Positions 36,391-49,000 of a DNA stretch of 64,000 bases are shown piece after piece. The position numbers were made by a program, and so were the translations under genes. The notes under the pieces are model-generated. The model saw only the letters and a program-made list of their open reading frames with translations, was not told where the DNA came from and did no database searches. The stretch is from Piscinibacter gummiphilus (GTDB taxonomy: Bacteria > Pseudomonadota > Gammaproteobacteria > Burkholderiales > Burkholderiaceae_C). The stretch's first letter is position 1; each line of letters starts with the position of its first letter. The stretch spans positions 3,459,001-3,523,000 of the forward strand of contig NZ_CP136336.1 of assembly GCF_032681285.1 (NCBI RefSeq), written 5' to 3'.

Positions 36391-36588
36391 ATGTTGTTTG
36401 CACAACAATTCGTTCGCGCTAGGCTTGGGCGGATGATCTGGGTCGTGCTTGCGTTTCTTGCCTTCTGCGGCGTCATCGCCGTCTCGCCAGGCGGCGGGGT
36501 GAAGGCCGCCCTGTCGAGCGCCTGGGCAATCATGGGCCTGTGCGCCATCGGAGCCGTCCTGTTCGCGATCGGCCGCGCGCTCTCGTAG
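36391..36588 (+). CDS. Small two-helix membrane protein
   Basis: A 65-residue protein with two hydrophobic segments (IWVVLAFLAFCGVIAV and AWAIMGLCAIGAVLFAI). It may start at ATG 36391 or ATG 36433 (MIWVV). No family is recognised. Position next to the integrase would suit an exclusion or lysis-related protein, but there is no direct evidence. An imperfect inverted repeat TTGTTTGCACAACAA lies at its beginning. Confidence 0.55.
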   Translation: MLFAQQFVRARLGRMIWVVLAFLAFCGVIAVSPGGGVKAALSSAWAIMGLCAIGAVLFAIGRALS

Positions 36589-36606
36589 ATCGTGGGCAAC
36601 CCGCCC

Positions 36607-37062
36607 ATGCAGCGGCGCGATGACGCGCCTGCACCCATCGCGCCCCTCCTCCCCACAGAAGCCCAGCAACGGGCCGCCAGGCTCGCTGGCGGGCACGTCG
36701 TGATCGTGACGGGGGGTCGGGACTACCAGGACCGAGAGCGTGTCTTTGCGGCCCTCGACAAGGCGCACGCGCGCAAGCGCATCACGCTGCTCGTGCACGG
36801 CTGCTGCCTCGACAAGAAGACCGGCGAGATGATCGGCGCCGACCGGTGGGCGCACGAGTGGGCTGAGGCGCGTGGCGTGAAGCCGGAGCCGCACCCTGCG
36901 AACTGGGAGCTGTGGGGGAAGTCGGCCGGGCCGATGCGCAACAGCCAGATGGCGCGCGCCGGCGCGCACGGCTGCATCGCCTTCCCAGGCGGCAGCGGCA
37001 CGGCGAACATGATCAGGAACGCGGAGCACCACAACATCCCGGTGTGGCGCCCCTTCGGCTGA
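36607..37062 (+). CDS. DUF2493/SLOG-superfamily protein
   Basis: A 151-residue Rossmann-like protein: VVIVTGGRDYQDRERVFAALD gives the nucleotide-binding start, LLVHGCCLDKKTGEMIGADRWAHEW follows, and AFPGGSGTANMIRNA is the SLOG glycine motif. SLOG proteins bind nucleotides or nucleotide-derived ligands and recur in phages and in conflict systems; the ligand here is unknown. ATG 36607 is preferred to GTG 36592. Its stop is one base away from the stop of the convergent giant gene. Confidence 0.75.
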   Translation: MQRRDDAPAPIAPLLPTEAQQRAARLAGGHVVIVTGGRDYQDRERVFAALDKAHARKRITLLVHGCCLDKKTGEMIGADRWAHEWAEARGVKPEPHPANWELWGKSAGPMRNSQMARAGAHGCIAFPGGSGTANMIRNAEHHNIPVWRPFG

Positions 37063-37063
37063 A

Positions 37064-40000
37064 CTACTGCGTCGCTGCCTCGCGCTCCCTCAGCGCATCG
37101 ACTGCGCGGTTGAGAGCGGCCATGCGTGCGGTGATGCGCTCCTCGATCGCCTTGACCTCGGGCGCCGGCGCGCCGCTCTTCAGCAGCTCGGACTTTTCGC
37201 GGCGCAGGCGCTGGACAGCGCGCTCCGCGTGGTTGGCCTGGGTGATGAGGTAGGCCTGCGGGCTCTTCATGCGCAGCTCATTGGCCTCCTGGATCTTGCC
37301 GTCCTTGCGCAGGCCCTTGATCTCGGTCTCGAGCTCGTTGAGCTTGTCGACGTTGGCGTAGAAGGCTGTGCCCTCGCTGGCTTGGCTCTTGGCGTCGCCG
37401 ACGAAGCGGCCGACCAGCGGCACCTTGAACGTCGGGATGCTCTCGCCGGTGCCGACCGCCTTGGCGGTCTGCTCGACCTTTGACAGCTCGCGGCCCACAC
37501 CGCCGGTGACCTGGCCGAGCAGGTAGTCGATCTGGTCGGGCGTCGGGCTGAAGGCGCCGGCGGTGTACTGCGTGCCGCCGCTCAGGTAGTTGATCGCCTC
37601 GCTCAGCACCTGGCCGATGGCCGAGGAGGTGTCGCGCGCCAGCAGGTGGCCCGGCATCGCCTTGTTCGACGACTCCTTCGCGATCGGCCGGCCGCTCCAG
37701 TCCTTGTTCTCGGTCAGAGCCACCAGCGGGTCGAGCGCGGTGGGCGCCAGCGTCTGCATCGACATGCCGGCATTGCCGATCGGGTTGAAGGCTTCGGCGA
37801 ACATGCCCAGCATGGAGACCAGGCGCTGCGGCGTCTTCTGGAACCCACCCAGCGCCCACTCGGTGGTGATGCGGCCGATGCCAGGGATGACGTGCAGGCC
37901 GAGCGGCAGCGGCACCGTGAGGTACTTCTTGTTGCCGATCGGGATCACGATGCCGCGCTCGCGCACGAACTCCGGCGGGTCTTCATCGCTGAAGCCGGCT
38001 GCGGCCATGGCCACCGCCTGCATCGTGCCGAGCAGCATGCCGCCGTAGACGATCTTCTTGCCGAGGCCAGTCAGGCGGATCGTCTTGGGCTTGCCTGGCT
38101 CCATCGTGAAGATGGTCTGGGCAATCCGCGCCGAGCCCTGCATGCTGGCGTTGAAGAAGGCGTACAGCGCACCGGCCTGCTGGGCGGCCTGGCCTTTGCG
38201 GTTGAAGTTGGTGGTGAGGTTCTTCGCGATCGACGCCGCGCGCTCCTTGCTCAGCCCGGCATCGATGCCGGCCTTGTAGGTTGCCAGGCGGATGCCGTTT
38301 TCCATCGCCTCGTTGTAGTCGCTGAGCCAGTCGAAGATCCACTTCACGGCGCGCTGCGCCTGCGCGAGCGGCACCTTCAGCACGCCGTTGGCGGTGAAGA
38401 TCTTGCCCATGGGCGTGTCCATCCAGGCGGTCGGGTTGAGCGACTCCTCGATCTTCTTCGCGCGATCGGCGCTGGTTTCGAACAGCTGGCGGTAGCCGGT
38501 TTGGCCGCCGACCGACTGGAACTCATCCCACAGCGCCGCCCACGGCGAGCTGGCGGCCTTGCCCTTGCGCTCGGCGCGCAGGTCGGCGTAGATGCCGCGC
38601 AGCGCCGGCATTGCGTTGCGTGCGATGTCCTTCTGCTTGCCCTTGAGCTCGGTGGCCTGGAGGTTGACCATGGCCGCCTGGACGTCGCGCACCAGGTTGA
38701 CCACGCCGAACACCGGGTTGTACTGAGTGTTGATCGAGGCGAAGTAGCGCGTCACCTTGGCGCTGGCGCCGAGCAGACCCTCCAGCTGCGCGGCGTCGAG
38801 GTTCTTGAGCGCTTCGGCCATGCGCATGGCGCGCTCGTTCTTCTCGTTGAAGACCACCGCGCGCTCGGTCACGTTGCCCGCCTCGTCGGCGATCTTGGTG
38901 ACCACCACGTTGGGGCGCTGCTTGTAGAGGTTGTCGGGACGGTCCTCCACCTGGCCGCTCGTCGGGTTGAACACCTTCTCCGACGGGATGTGGGTGTCGA
39001 CCTGCCAGAACTCGGGGTTCTCGTTCGAGGCGGCCAGGCCGAACAGGGCGCGTGACACGCGGTTCTTCTCGCCGCGGACGATGGTGCGCTCGCGCTGCAT
39101 CGCGATGTTGGCCAGGATGTCGACCACCTTGCGGGTCGAGCCGGTGCGGCCCTTGACCTCTTTGCCCTTGATGCTGAAGCCCTGCCCCGTGCCGCCGCCC
39201 GTGTGGCCGCCGTCGTCCTCGCGCATGAGCGGCACGTAGTGCTTGAACATCGACGCCCAGCCGTCGACCTTGCCGCGCGACTCGAGCTCGTAGTCGACCA
39301 TCAGCTCGCGCGTCTTGGTCAGCATGGCGTCGACCTTCGCGGCTGCGGCATCCAGCTTCGCACGCTGCTCGGCCGGCAGCTCGGCGAAGTAGGCCTCGGC
39401 CTCCTGGTTGGTCATGCCGGAGCCGCCGTCTTGGATCTCCGGGTTGCGCTGCGCGATGATGGCGTTGGCCTCGCGCGCATGGCGAGCGTGCAGGTAGTCG
39501 TCGAGGTGCGCGATGGTGATGCCGTCCTTCGCCATCTGGTCGACCAGCGGCTGCAGCTCCTCGTGCACAAAGTCCTCGGTGCGCTTTGCGGCGCGGCCGT
39601 GGAAGAGCTCTTCTTGCAGGTAGACGTCGGTGAGGTCGGAGATGTCGCCGCCGGCCTCCTTCACCGCGTCGACGACGCGCTTGGTGTCGACGTGCTTGTC
39701 CTGCAGCTTGTAGACGAGGTCGTCGAAGCGCGAGGCGGCTGGCGTATCCCACTGGCCCGGGCGATGCACGAAAGGCTCGGTGTCGGCGAAGTCGCGCTGC
39801 GAGCTCTTGGTGATGTCTGGGGAGGTGGGGTCGAAATTGCCTTCGTTGCCGGTGGCGCTCTTGATCTGCTCGGGGCGGAAGGCGATGTAGCTGTCGCCTT
39901 CGCCGTCACTCTCGCCCTGCCCCGTGTTCTCATAAACAACTCCGTCGTAGCCAGATGCCTCAATCAGGCCCTGCACACGGTCCCATAGGGCGCGAAGGCC

Positions 40001-43000
40001 GATATTTGGACGCCGCGTTTCAGAGAGAACGCTGTCGCGTTCACCCTCGCTGATAACGCCAGCCGCGTGGAGTTGTTGCGCCGTATCCTGAACCGCCGTC
40101 TTGAGGCTATCGAAGGTGTCCCTCATGCGCAGCGGGTTGCGAATGGCGAGATAAACCGGCATGACTTGAGTGCCACCTCGTTTGGCGGCGTGGAAGTCGG
40201 CAACCTCGCGTGGGCCGAAATGAAAGCCAAGATCAGAGGATTGGTTGGCGTCGAAGACGTTGAATTCCGCCGCAGTACCGTGGTACACCACCAGCGGCTT
40301 GCCGTCAGCGTCAACCACCTTGCTGTCGCCGAACCACTTCCTGAAGGCCGGCGTGCTGGTAATGTCGCCGCGATCTGTGCTGCGGCGGATTGCCATCGAG
40401 GCGGGCACAACTCGCTGACCGCCGGCAGCCTCAAGAGCGTCGTTGATCTCATCTGCGCCAACTAGGGTCGAGTGGGTGCCAGGCCCCTGCGGGTGCCGGT
40501 CATACGTCAGGGTGGCGCCTCGGCCGGATGCCTGCGTGATCACCCCCTCGTGATCACCCTTCTTGGCGCGTTGCCCGACGAGCTTGTCTTTGATGTGGCG
40601 GAGATCGCCAGCGACGGCTTCCGGGCGGAAGCGCTTCCAAAACTCGAAGGCGTCGTCACTGAGAGATACCGCAGGCTTGAGCTTCTCTCCGTTGGCCGCC
40701 TCGGCAGCCTCGTACATCTGGCGGGCAATGCCTCGCTGGCGGTATCGCGGGTCGACAACCACGTTCTGCGGCACCAGGTCGTTGTTCGAATCGCGCCAGA
40801 CGGACAACTTGCCGACGGTGCGCTTGCCGACCTTCGCCTCGAACCAGCCCCTGCCATGCGCCTCGATGGTGACCGATGCCCGCTTGCCGCCCTTCGGCCC
40901 GCCACTCGCAGGAGGCGTTGGGTCCGTGTCGTCGCCGTTGCCGCGATCGGCGCTGCGCTGGATGCCTAGCGCGCGGGCTTCTTCGTCGGTGAGCTCTGCA
41001 GCTTCTCCAGCAGGGATTGCTCCTGCGGGCTGAGCGGCTTCTTCTCCATCGTCTCGAGCAAGCGCTTCCGCTGCTGCTCGCGAGAGAGTTTCCCAGTCGA
41101 GGGTAGTGTTGCGGTTTGCGTCATAGTAGCCAGCTCCAACCTTGTCCCAGAAGGGCTGCGACTGCGGCAGCGCCTCGATGATGCGGACGTCGCCGTTTCG
41201 GCTCGCCGCGATGTGAGCCACGATGTCGCGGCCGAGGCCGGCGCGCGGGTTGTCGATGGCGATGTCGTGAATGGCCTCGATCTCGCCTTCCGGCGTGACC
41301 TGGGCTTGCAGGATACCAAGCGGCGCGCCACTTGCGTCGACGATCTGCCACCCGTATGGGGTGTTGCCGTCGGTGACGAACGAGGCGTGGCCCATCGGCA
41401 GCGCGACCGCATCGTCCTCGACGAAGTCGTCGACCTCGAGGCGGGTGGGCTTGACCAGGGCGAAGCGCTTGCCGGCGTAGATCGGGCCGGCTTCGGTCTG
41501 CTCTCGTGCCGTCCAGGTGAGGCTGGCGCGATCGGCGCTCTTCTTGACGCCATCGCTGGCGCCGATCTCATTGCCGTTCTCGTCCTCGAGAACGATCACT
41601 GGCGAGCCGTCGCCACCATCAACCCCGTCAGGGTAGAACCAAGCGCGGCGCAAGAGTCCTCGCGAAGCCCCGCTTGGGTCTCGCACGAAGAAGTCGCGAT
41701 GCATCATCCCAGCGTGCTCGACCCACTGAAGGTCATCCGCGCGCACCTCTTGGTTCATCGCGCCGCCTTCAAATCGGCTTTCGTTGTAGGCATCGATCTC
41801 GTCGTCGCTCAGCATGTCGAGGCCCATAGAGCGAAGTGCCTTCTCCGCGTCGGCTGCAGAGTTGCGGCCGGAGCTCTTCTGGATGTCACCAGCGCGACCC
41901 TCGGTCCACGTCCACTCAGGCATCAGGCCAGTCTTCTGGTCGGCGAAGATGGTCTCCTCGACCGAGGCGGTGCGGTTCTTCTCGGCGTTGGGGCCGAAGT
42001 TCAGCCAGCTGTTCTGGCCGCGCGTCTCGCTCGTGATCGCGCCGAGCGCAGAGCCGGTGAAGAGGCGCGCGTGCGCCTGCCAGGCGTTCTCCTCGCCGCG
42101 CGCGCGGAAGCCGGCGCCTTCCAGGCCGTGGCCGAAGGCGTCGTGCACGGCGCGGAAAAGATCGTTGGCCAGCACGCGCTTGGGCTTGCCGTCGAGCGAG
42201 CCGTAGGGCCACTGAATGCCGGTGTCAGCGAGCAGCGGGTTGTCGCTCGCATCGAAGGCGCCATCTCGGAACTCAGCGAGGATCGTTCGCGCCGGATGCA
42301 CCGTACCGCCAGCGTAGCCAGAAAGACGCACCTCGCCGGTGTCCGGGAGGATCTCGAGGACGGTCGCAGTTTTCCCGTTGATCGTCCCGATCCTGTCTCC
42401 CACAGAGATTGGCTCGCCGGTGGAGCGACGCACCAGCCGCTTCTTCTCATCACCGAAGCCGGCCTCGGTCGCGAACACGCCCATGACCTGGTTGGCGCGC
42501 AGGTCGCGCATCGCGTTCCACGGGTTGCCCTCGTAGGGGTCGTTGCTCTCGTCGAAGAGGTAGAACCGGTAGCCGGCCGCCTCGAGCGCGCGGTACTGGG
42601 CGACGGTCTGGCGGATCAGATTCTCGTACGCCTCGCGGACCTTCGGGTCTTGAGGCGCATGCGGCATGGCCTCGTAGGCCGCGGCAATGCGCGCGGCGCG
42701 CTCGGGGTCAACGTCGACATACTCCGCCTGGCGGCGCAGCTCGATGCCGTTGGCGCGTGCGTAGCTCTCGGCTACTTCGACGAGTCGGGCGTCGGGGCCG
42801 GCTGCTCCGGCAACAGACGGCGCACCTGCGAGCGGCGCAAGGCCTCGGCGCGCGGGCCGTCCATCTCCGTCTCGGTCTGCGGATCGGCTGACCTCAGGGG
42901 CTCGGGAATCGACGCCAGCTCCTCCGCCCCCAGCTGCTGCAGCGTCTTGTCCGGCCACGCCAGCGACACGTACGTCTCCAGCGTCAGCGGCCGGTTCTTC

Positions 43001-46000
43001 TTCAGCATATGCGCCAGGACTGCGTCCTGCCCAGCCAGGCTCTTCAATTCCTCCAGCTGATTCGATGACTTCGTCTCGGGCGTGCTCATAGCTCAAGCGT
43101 CCTTTTCGGTATTGTGACCAGATTTTGTCGATGGCCTCGACGTTGCGCGCCTGACCCTTGAAACGAGGGGTGAAGAGGCCTCGCACGGCTTCCCAGGTGA
43201 TCGACTGCATCTCGCGCGGCAGCAGCCCCACGCGCTCTGCGGCGCGGTGGTAGGCCTCCTCGTAGAGCGCGTAGGTGCCCTCGAGGCCGGCGTGCGCCGA
43301 GCTCGGGCCGCCGAAGTTGTGCATCACCTCGATCGAGTTGCCGGACAGCGGGCGCAGCAGCGCCGCGGCGACCGCATGCGTGTCGATGGTGACGTGGCCG
43401 TTCGGGCTGTTCGGCACCAGGATGTTGTTGAAGAAGTTGCGGACCTTGTGCTTGCGGCCGAGCTGCTCGTTGATGCTCTCGAAGCTGCCGTTGCGGTAGA
43501 TCGAGATCGCCTTGGCGATGGTCGGCAGGCTGCCCCAGGCGGGCTTGGCGAGCTCGCCTTGCGCGGTGCGCGCCTCGGCCACCATGTCGCCCTCGGGCGA
43601 GACGATGTAGAAGCTGCGCGGATTGTGCGCCTCGTCGTAGACGCGCAGCCACATGGCACGGTAGAAGTCGCTGTCGAGCTCGTTGAGCGAGCGACCCGAC
43701 ACCTCGGCCAGGTCGTCGCGATAGGCCTCGCCGCCGAAGATGCGGCCGGCGGTTTCGGTCATCGCCTTCGACCAGGCAAAGGCTTGGCGCTCGGCCATGA
43801 TCTGCGTCACGCGGTCGGCCAGGCTCACGTTCATGAACCAGTCCTTCTGCGGGCTGAGCACGGCCAGGATGCCGGCGGCCTGGGCCGGCGTCACGTCGTA
43901 CTTCTTGGCCATGCGCTCGGCGATCTTGCGAGCGCCGTCGTACCAGAGCTTGCTGCGCTCGCGCGTGTCGGCCGGCACCTGGTTGTGCAGCCAGACCAGC
44001 GAGTCGGTCATCTGGCGCACCATGCGCTCGAGCTTCTTCTCGGGCGTGGTGGCGCTCTTAGCTTCGCGGTAGTTGGGGTACTGCTCCACCAGCTCGGTGA
44101 CCGCCGCCAGCCACTTCGGCTGCGCCAGCCCGGCTTCGAAGTTTGAGATCAGCAGCGAGCCGATCGGATCTTCGGGCTCGAAGTTCTTGGCGGCCTTGGC
44201 GTACGGCGCGCGAGTGCTGACCTCCATGGGGTCGACGCGCTGGCGGTCGGCGCTCTTCGTGATGTTCGGCGAGGCGGGATCGAAGTTGCCGTCGTTGCCG
44301 ATGGCGCTCTTGATCTGCTCGCGAGGCACGCCGACCAGCGCCCGAATCGTCGCCCGCCCCTTGGTCAGCGCCGCTCCGATCCTGTGATTGCCGTCCCATG
44401 TCCAGCCGCCATTGCCGTCGTCATAGAGCACCACGGGGTTCGCGATGGGCTGATTGAGCATGTCATCGAACCGATCTGGCTCACCCTCGTCCGCCCACAT
44501 TTGCTGCTCCGCGCGGAACCACTCGGCATCGACCGCATCGCGGAGCCGCGAGATCGGGTAGTCGGAAACCTCAAGCCATTGCAGCCCCTTCGGGTCTGCG
44601 TGGCCCGGCTCGCCATCCGCATATTGGTCCGCGTACATGGAGGCAAATTGCGCGGCGTCAGAGGCGTCCACCACCCTGCTGTCGCCGAACCAGCGCTTGA
44701 ACTCAGCGGTCTCAGTGACGTCCTTGCCCGGCGCGCGGTCGGTGCTGAAGCGCACAGGCGAGCCGATGCGCTCGAGCTCGACGTTGGCGGCGGCGGCCTG
44801 CTCGGCGGGCACGGCCAGCGTGCCGGCAGAGATCTCGGCGCCCGGGATCTTCGCCAGGTCGATGGCCTGGAGTTCGCTGGAGAGCAGGCTCTTCTTCAGC
44901 GGCTGCACGCCGGGCGCCGGCGCGGTGCCCACGTAGGCCACCGGCACGGCAGCATGCTCGCCAAGCAGCACGGCGGCGGCCTGGGTGGTGGTGAACTCGG
45001 GGTTGAGGTAGCCGTCGAAGCCGGCGTCGAGCACCGCGCTTTCGAACTCGTTCGCCGGCGCGGCAGGAATGAGCTGCGAGCGCGGGTCGTAGAGGTTGTT
45101 GAGGCGGACCTCGTGCGGGTAACCGCCGACGCCGGACTCGGGGCTGATGCCCTTGCCCAGGTCGACGTAGAAGTTCAGGCGCTGGCGCAGGCGCGCGTCA
45201 GCAGCCGACTCGAGCCGGGCGCGCTCGGCGCCCTTCAGCCCGGTGCCGGCGAACGCCGTGCTCAGTTCTTCGCGGGGGGCGTTGGAGTAGTGGCGGGCGA
45301 CGACGGAGACGGCGCCTTCGCGGGCGACTCCGTAGCTCGGGACGGCAGGACGATCCCCTGCTTCTCGAGGCTCTTGTCCCAGTCCACCGGCGGAATTGTC
45401 TTGTCCATCGATTGAACTTTCTGTTGACTTGCCAGTGTAAGTGTTTTCCCGATCCGTCGAGAACTTGAGCGGCCGCGGGGTCGTCAGGCTCTTCATCGTT
45501 TCGCTCGCGAGGAGAGCGCTCTCGTTGAAGGTGCCCTGCTCGTAGTCGTGCGGCCAGGCGTCGACCTCGCTGCGCGGCGTGCCCTGCGGCGGCGGCTTGC
45601 CGCTCTCGTAGAGGTACTTCGGGATGTACTTGGTCGGCTCACCCTTCCTGATGCGCTCGGCGCCGAAGAAGCGGCCCACCAGGCGGTAGGTCTTGCCGGT
45701 CTTCGTCGACAGCAGCGTGTCGCCGACGTTGAAGGCCCAGTCGTGCTGGCGAGCCAGCATGGCGGCGTACTCGCGCTTTGCCACGACCTCGTCGAGCAGG
45801 CGCTTGCGGAAGCTGTCCAGGCTCTCGTCGCGGTCGGCACTCTTCTTCGGCGCGGCGCGGAGGATCTCGGCCTCCATCGCCGTGCGGGTGATGCCGGCCT
45901 CCTTGATGTACTTGGCCAGGCCATCGCGGAAGGCGGCGCGCACCTCCTTGCTGTCGTCGATGAACTGGCTCGAGCCGAAGCTCTTGCGGCCCTTGAAGGC

Positions 46001-49000
46001 CGCGATGGCGCCGTCGATGATGCGGTACACCATCTCCGCCAGGCGAGCGATGATGCCTTTCGACTCGGCGCCGTGCTCGGCGTTGATCGCCTCGAACACC
46101 TCGCGCCAGAAGTTGGCGTCGCTCAGCAGGTCGCCGTTGAGGTCGCTGATCAGCTCCTCGAGCAGCTTGTCCTGGTCAAGCTCGCCGGAGTTGTAGAAGC
46201 GCTGGAAGCCCTCGGCATCCTTCAGGCGCGCGGCCACCACGCGGGCGATGACGTCGTAGGCCTCAGGGTTCTCGCGGCGCAGCAGGTGCATCAGCTCGTG
46301 GCCGAACACGGCCATCGGCGAGAAGCCGGAGCTTTCGTTGAGGTAGATGATGCGGCTGTCGGCGTCGCTCACGAAGCCGTCGGCATTGACCTGGCCGGCC
46401 GGGTCCGCGAAGAACTGAATTTCCTTGCCGAAGATGGCGGCCACCTCGCGCAGCGCCTTCGCCTGGCGCTTCGTCGTGCGAACCTTCTTGCGGCCGCGCG
46501 CCGGCGACTCGTTGTTGTCGGCGAGGGATTCGTCGCTGAGCAGCGGCAGGGTCACGGCCTTGCCGTCGCTGCTCACCGTCAGCGTGCCAGAGAAGGCCTC
46601 GGCGGCGCGCTTCTTTGCGGCATCGCTCATCACCCACGAGCGGAACTGCTCGGGCGTCATCTCGGTGATCGCCTGCAGACCGGTCCAGCCCGGCTCGTAG
46701 TTGGCCAGGTAGCCTGCGCGCGCCTCGGCCTCGCTCGTGAAGCCCATCATCACCTTGTGCTCGTCGAACGAGCCGTCCTGGTTCTGCTGGTCGATCACGT
46801 AGATCTTGGCCGAGTCGGGGCGCGGGCCGACGAACACGTCGACCTTGTCGCCATCGGCGCCGCGGGTGCCGACGATGTCGCCGTAGTGGTGAGCCATCTT
46901 GGTCTCCCACTTCTTCGCGGCGCCCGGCTTCGAGCGGCGGATGGAGCCGCGCGGGTTCTCGATGACGATGGTCACGCCGTTCAGCTGGAACGGCTCACCC
47001 TTGCGGTAGTTCTCGGCGGCGATCTGCGCGTCGCTCGGGTTCGCGTTCGCACGGCTGGCGGCGCGGTCGACGGCGCGCGCGATGGCGGCGCGCGCCAGCT
47101 GCGCGTCGGCGCGGCCCTCCAGCACGATGGCCTGCTGGGTCTTCGTGTTGCTGAGCACGTAGACGTGGCCCTTGCGCTCGAGCGTCTCAAAGCCGTTGGC
47201 GGCCAGCTGCTCGATGTGCTCGCGGCGCTTGCGGATCGACGCCGGCGTCTTCACGTCGGCCGCTGCGGGCGCGCTGGCGGGCGCTGCAGGCGCGCCGTCC
47301 TTGCGCAGCTGCTCGAGCTGCAGCTTGTCGGTGGCGGAGAGGTCTGCCGGCAGGTTTGCCGCAGCCTCGAGGATGCGCATCTGGTCGGCCGAGTAGGTCG
47401 AGCGCGCACGCTGCACGGCCACCTTCTGCTCAGCCGTGCGCAGCGCCGGGATGGTCTTGAGCGCATAGATGACGGCATCGGCAGCCGGCTTCTCGAGGGA
47501 GGCCGGCGTCGCCGCCTTGAGCGACGCGATGTTCGTGTCGAGGCGCTTCTGGTCGCGCTGGCGCTGCGCGCGGTCCTGAATGCTGTCCTCGCGCGCGCGC
47601 TGCTCGGCCGCCTGACCGGCGGCTTCGGCCGGCGCGTTGGCTGGCGTCACGCTCGATCGCGGCGCCTTGTCCAGCGCGATGCCGGTGGCTTGGGTGAGGA
47701 GCTGGTCGGGGGAAAGCGCCGGCGCCAGGGATTCGTCGATGCGGTCGTACGGCTTGCCAGCACCAGCCTCGGCGAGGATCTGCGCCTCTGCCGGCGAGGC
47801 GACGCCGCCGCGCTCTTCGATGTTGCGCATGACCCGCGACAGGACGGCCTGCCGCGGCGCGTCTTCGGCGCGGCGGTTTGCCTCCTCACCAGCAAGAGCT
47901 GCGGCCTCAAGGCCTGCCTGCTCAGAAGCGGTGATGCCAGGCGTGGCGGTCGGCTCGGCTGCGGTCGCCTGGGCGGGCGCACGCAGGCGCTGCTCAAGGT
48001 TGACCTGGCGCTGGGCGTCGATCTGCTCGGTGTCGAACGTGGTGCCGGCGCCCTGGCTGGGCGAGGCCTGGAACGCAGCTGCGCGGCGGCGCATTTCGGC
48101 GGCCTGCTCCCGCAGGCGGTCGGCGCGAGAGAGAGTCTCGGGCGTGGCGCCCGGCGCGTTGCTGATGTCCTCTGCGGCCTCTTCGTGGCGCTGAGCCTCG
48201 GCCAGCAGGTTCGATGCGGCTGCGGCGTTGGGGGCGCCGTCGCGCTGCGCAAGCAGCTCGGCGTCGCGGTCGACGGCGGCGCGCTTCTGCTCCAGCGTAG
48301 GCGCAGGGCCGGCAGGCGGAACCGTGGCGGGCGGGTTCTGGTCAGCCCAGCCGAGCGCCAGCTCCATGCGGGCCATGGCCATCTCGCGCTGGCGCGGATC
48401 AGAGGATGGGCTGGCGGCCTTGGCCAGGTCAGCCACGAACGTCTTGACGTCGACCGGCGACTCGGCGTTGCGCAGCGCGTCGAGCAGGCCGCCGGAGCGC
48501 ACGCGCTCCTGAATGTCTGTCACCTTGGCGGTGATCGGATCGACCTCCGGCTCGGGCGCTGGCTGGGCGTCGGCGACGGACTGCTGAGCGGTTGCGCCGG
48601 CGATAGCGGCCCTCGACAGCGGGGAGTCGGGTTCGGCAGCCTTATCGGCCACCGGGGCCAGTGCAGCCGGAACTGCGGGCTTCGCCGTGGGCGACGAGAC
48701 GCCGCCACCTGCGCCGCCGAGTGCGCCGCCGACCATCGCGCCGCCGATCACGTCGCCGGCCGAGTCCCTGGTCACGTCGTCGGTGACGGTGCGGCCCATG
48801 GCGATGTTCTCGCCGGCGTTCTGGCCCACCTTCTCGGTGAGCTCCTGGCCGCCCTCGGCGACCGCGCCACCGGCGCCACCAAGCGCTGCGCGGCCAGCGC
48901 GCGACGCGGTCGAGTTGCCGACCATCGCCGCGATGCCCTTCTGGGTGATCGCGTCTTCGATGACCTTGGCATTGAACGCGCCTCCGGCGGCGCCGGCCAG

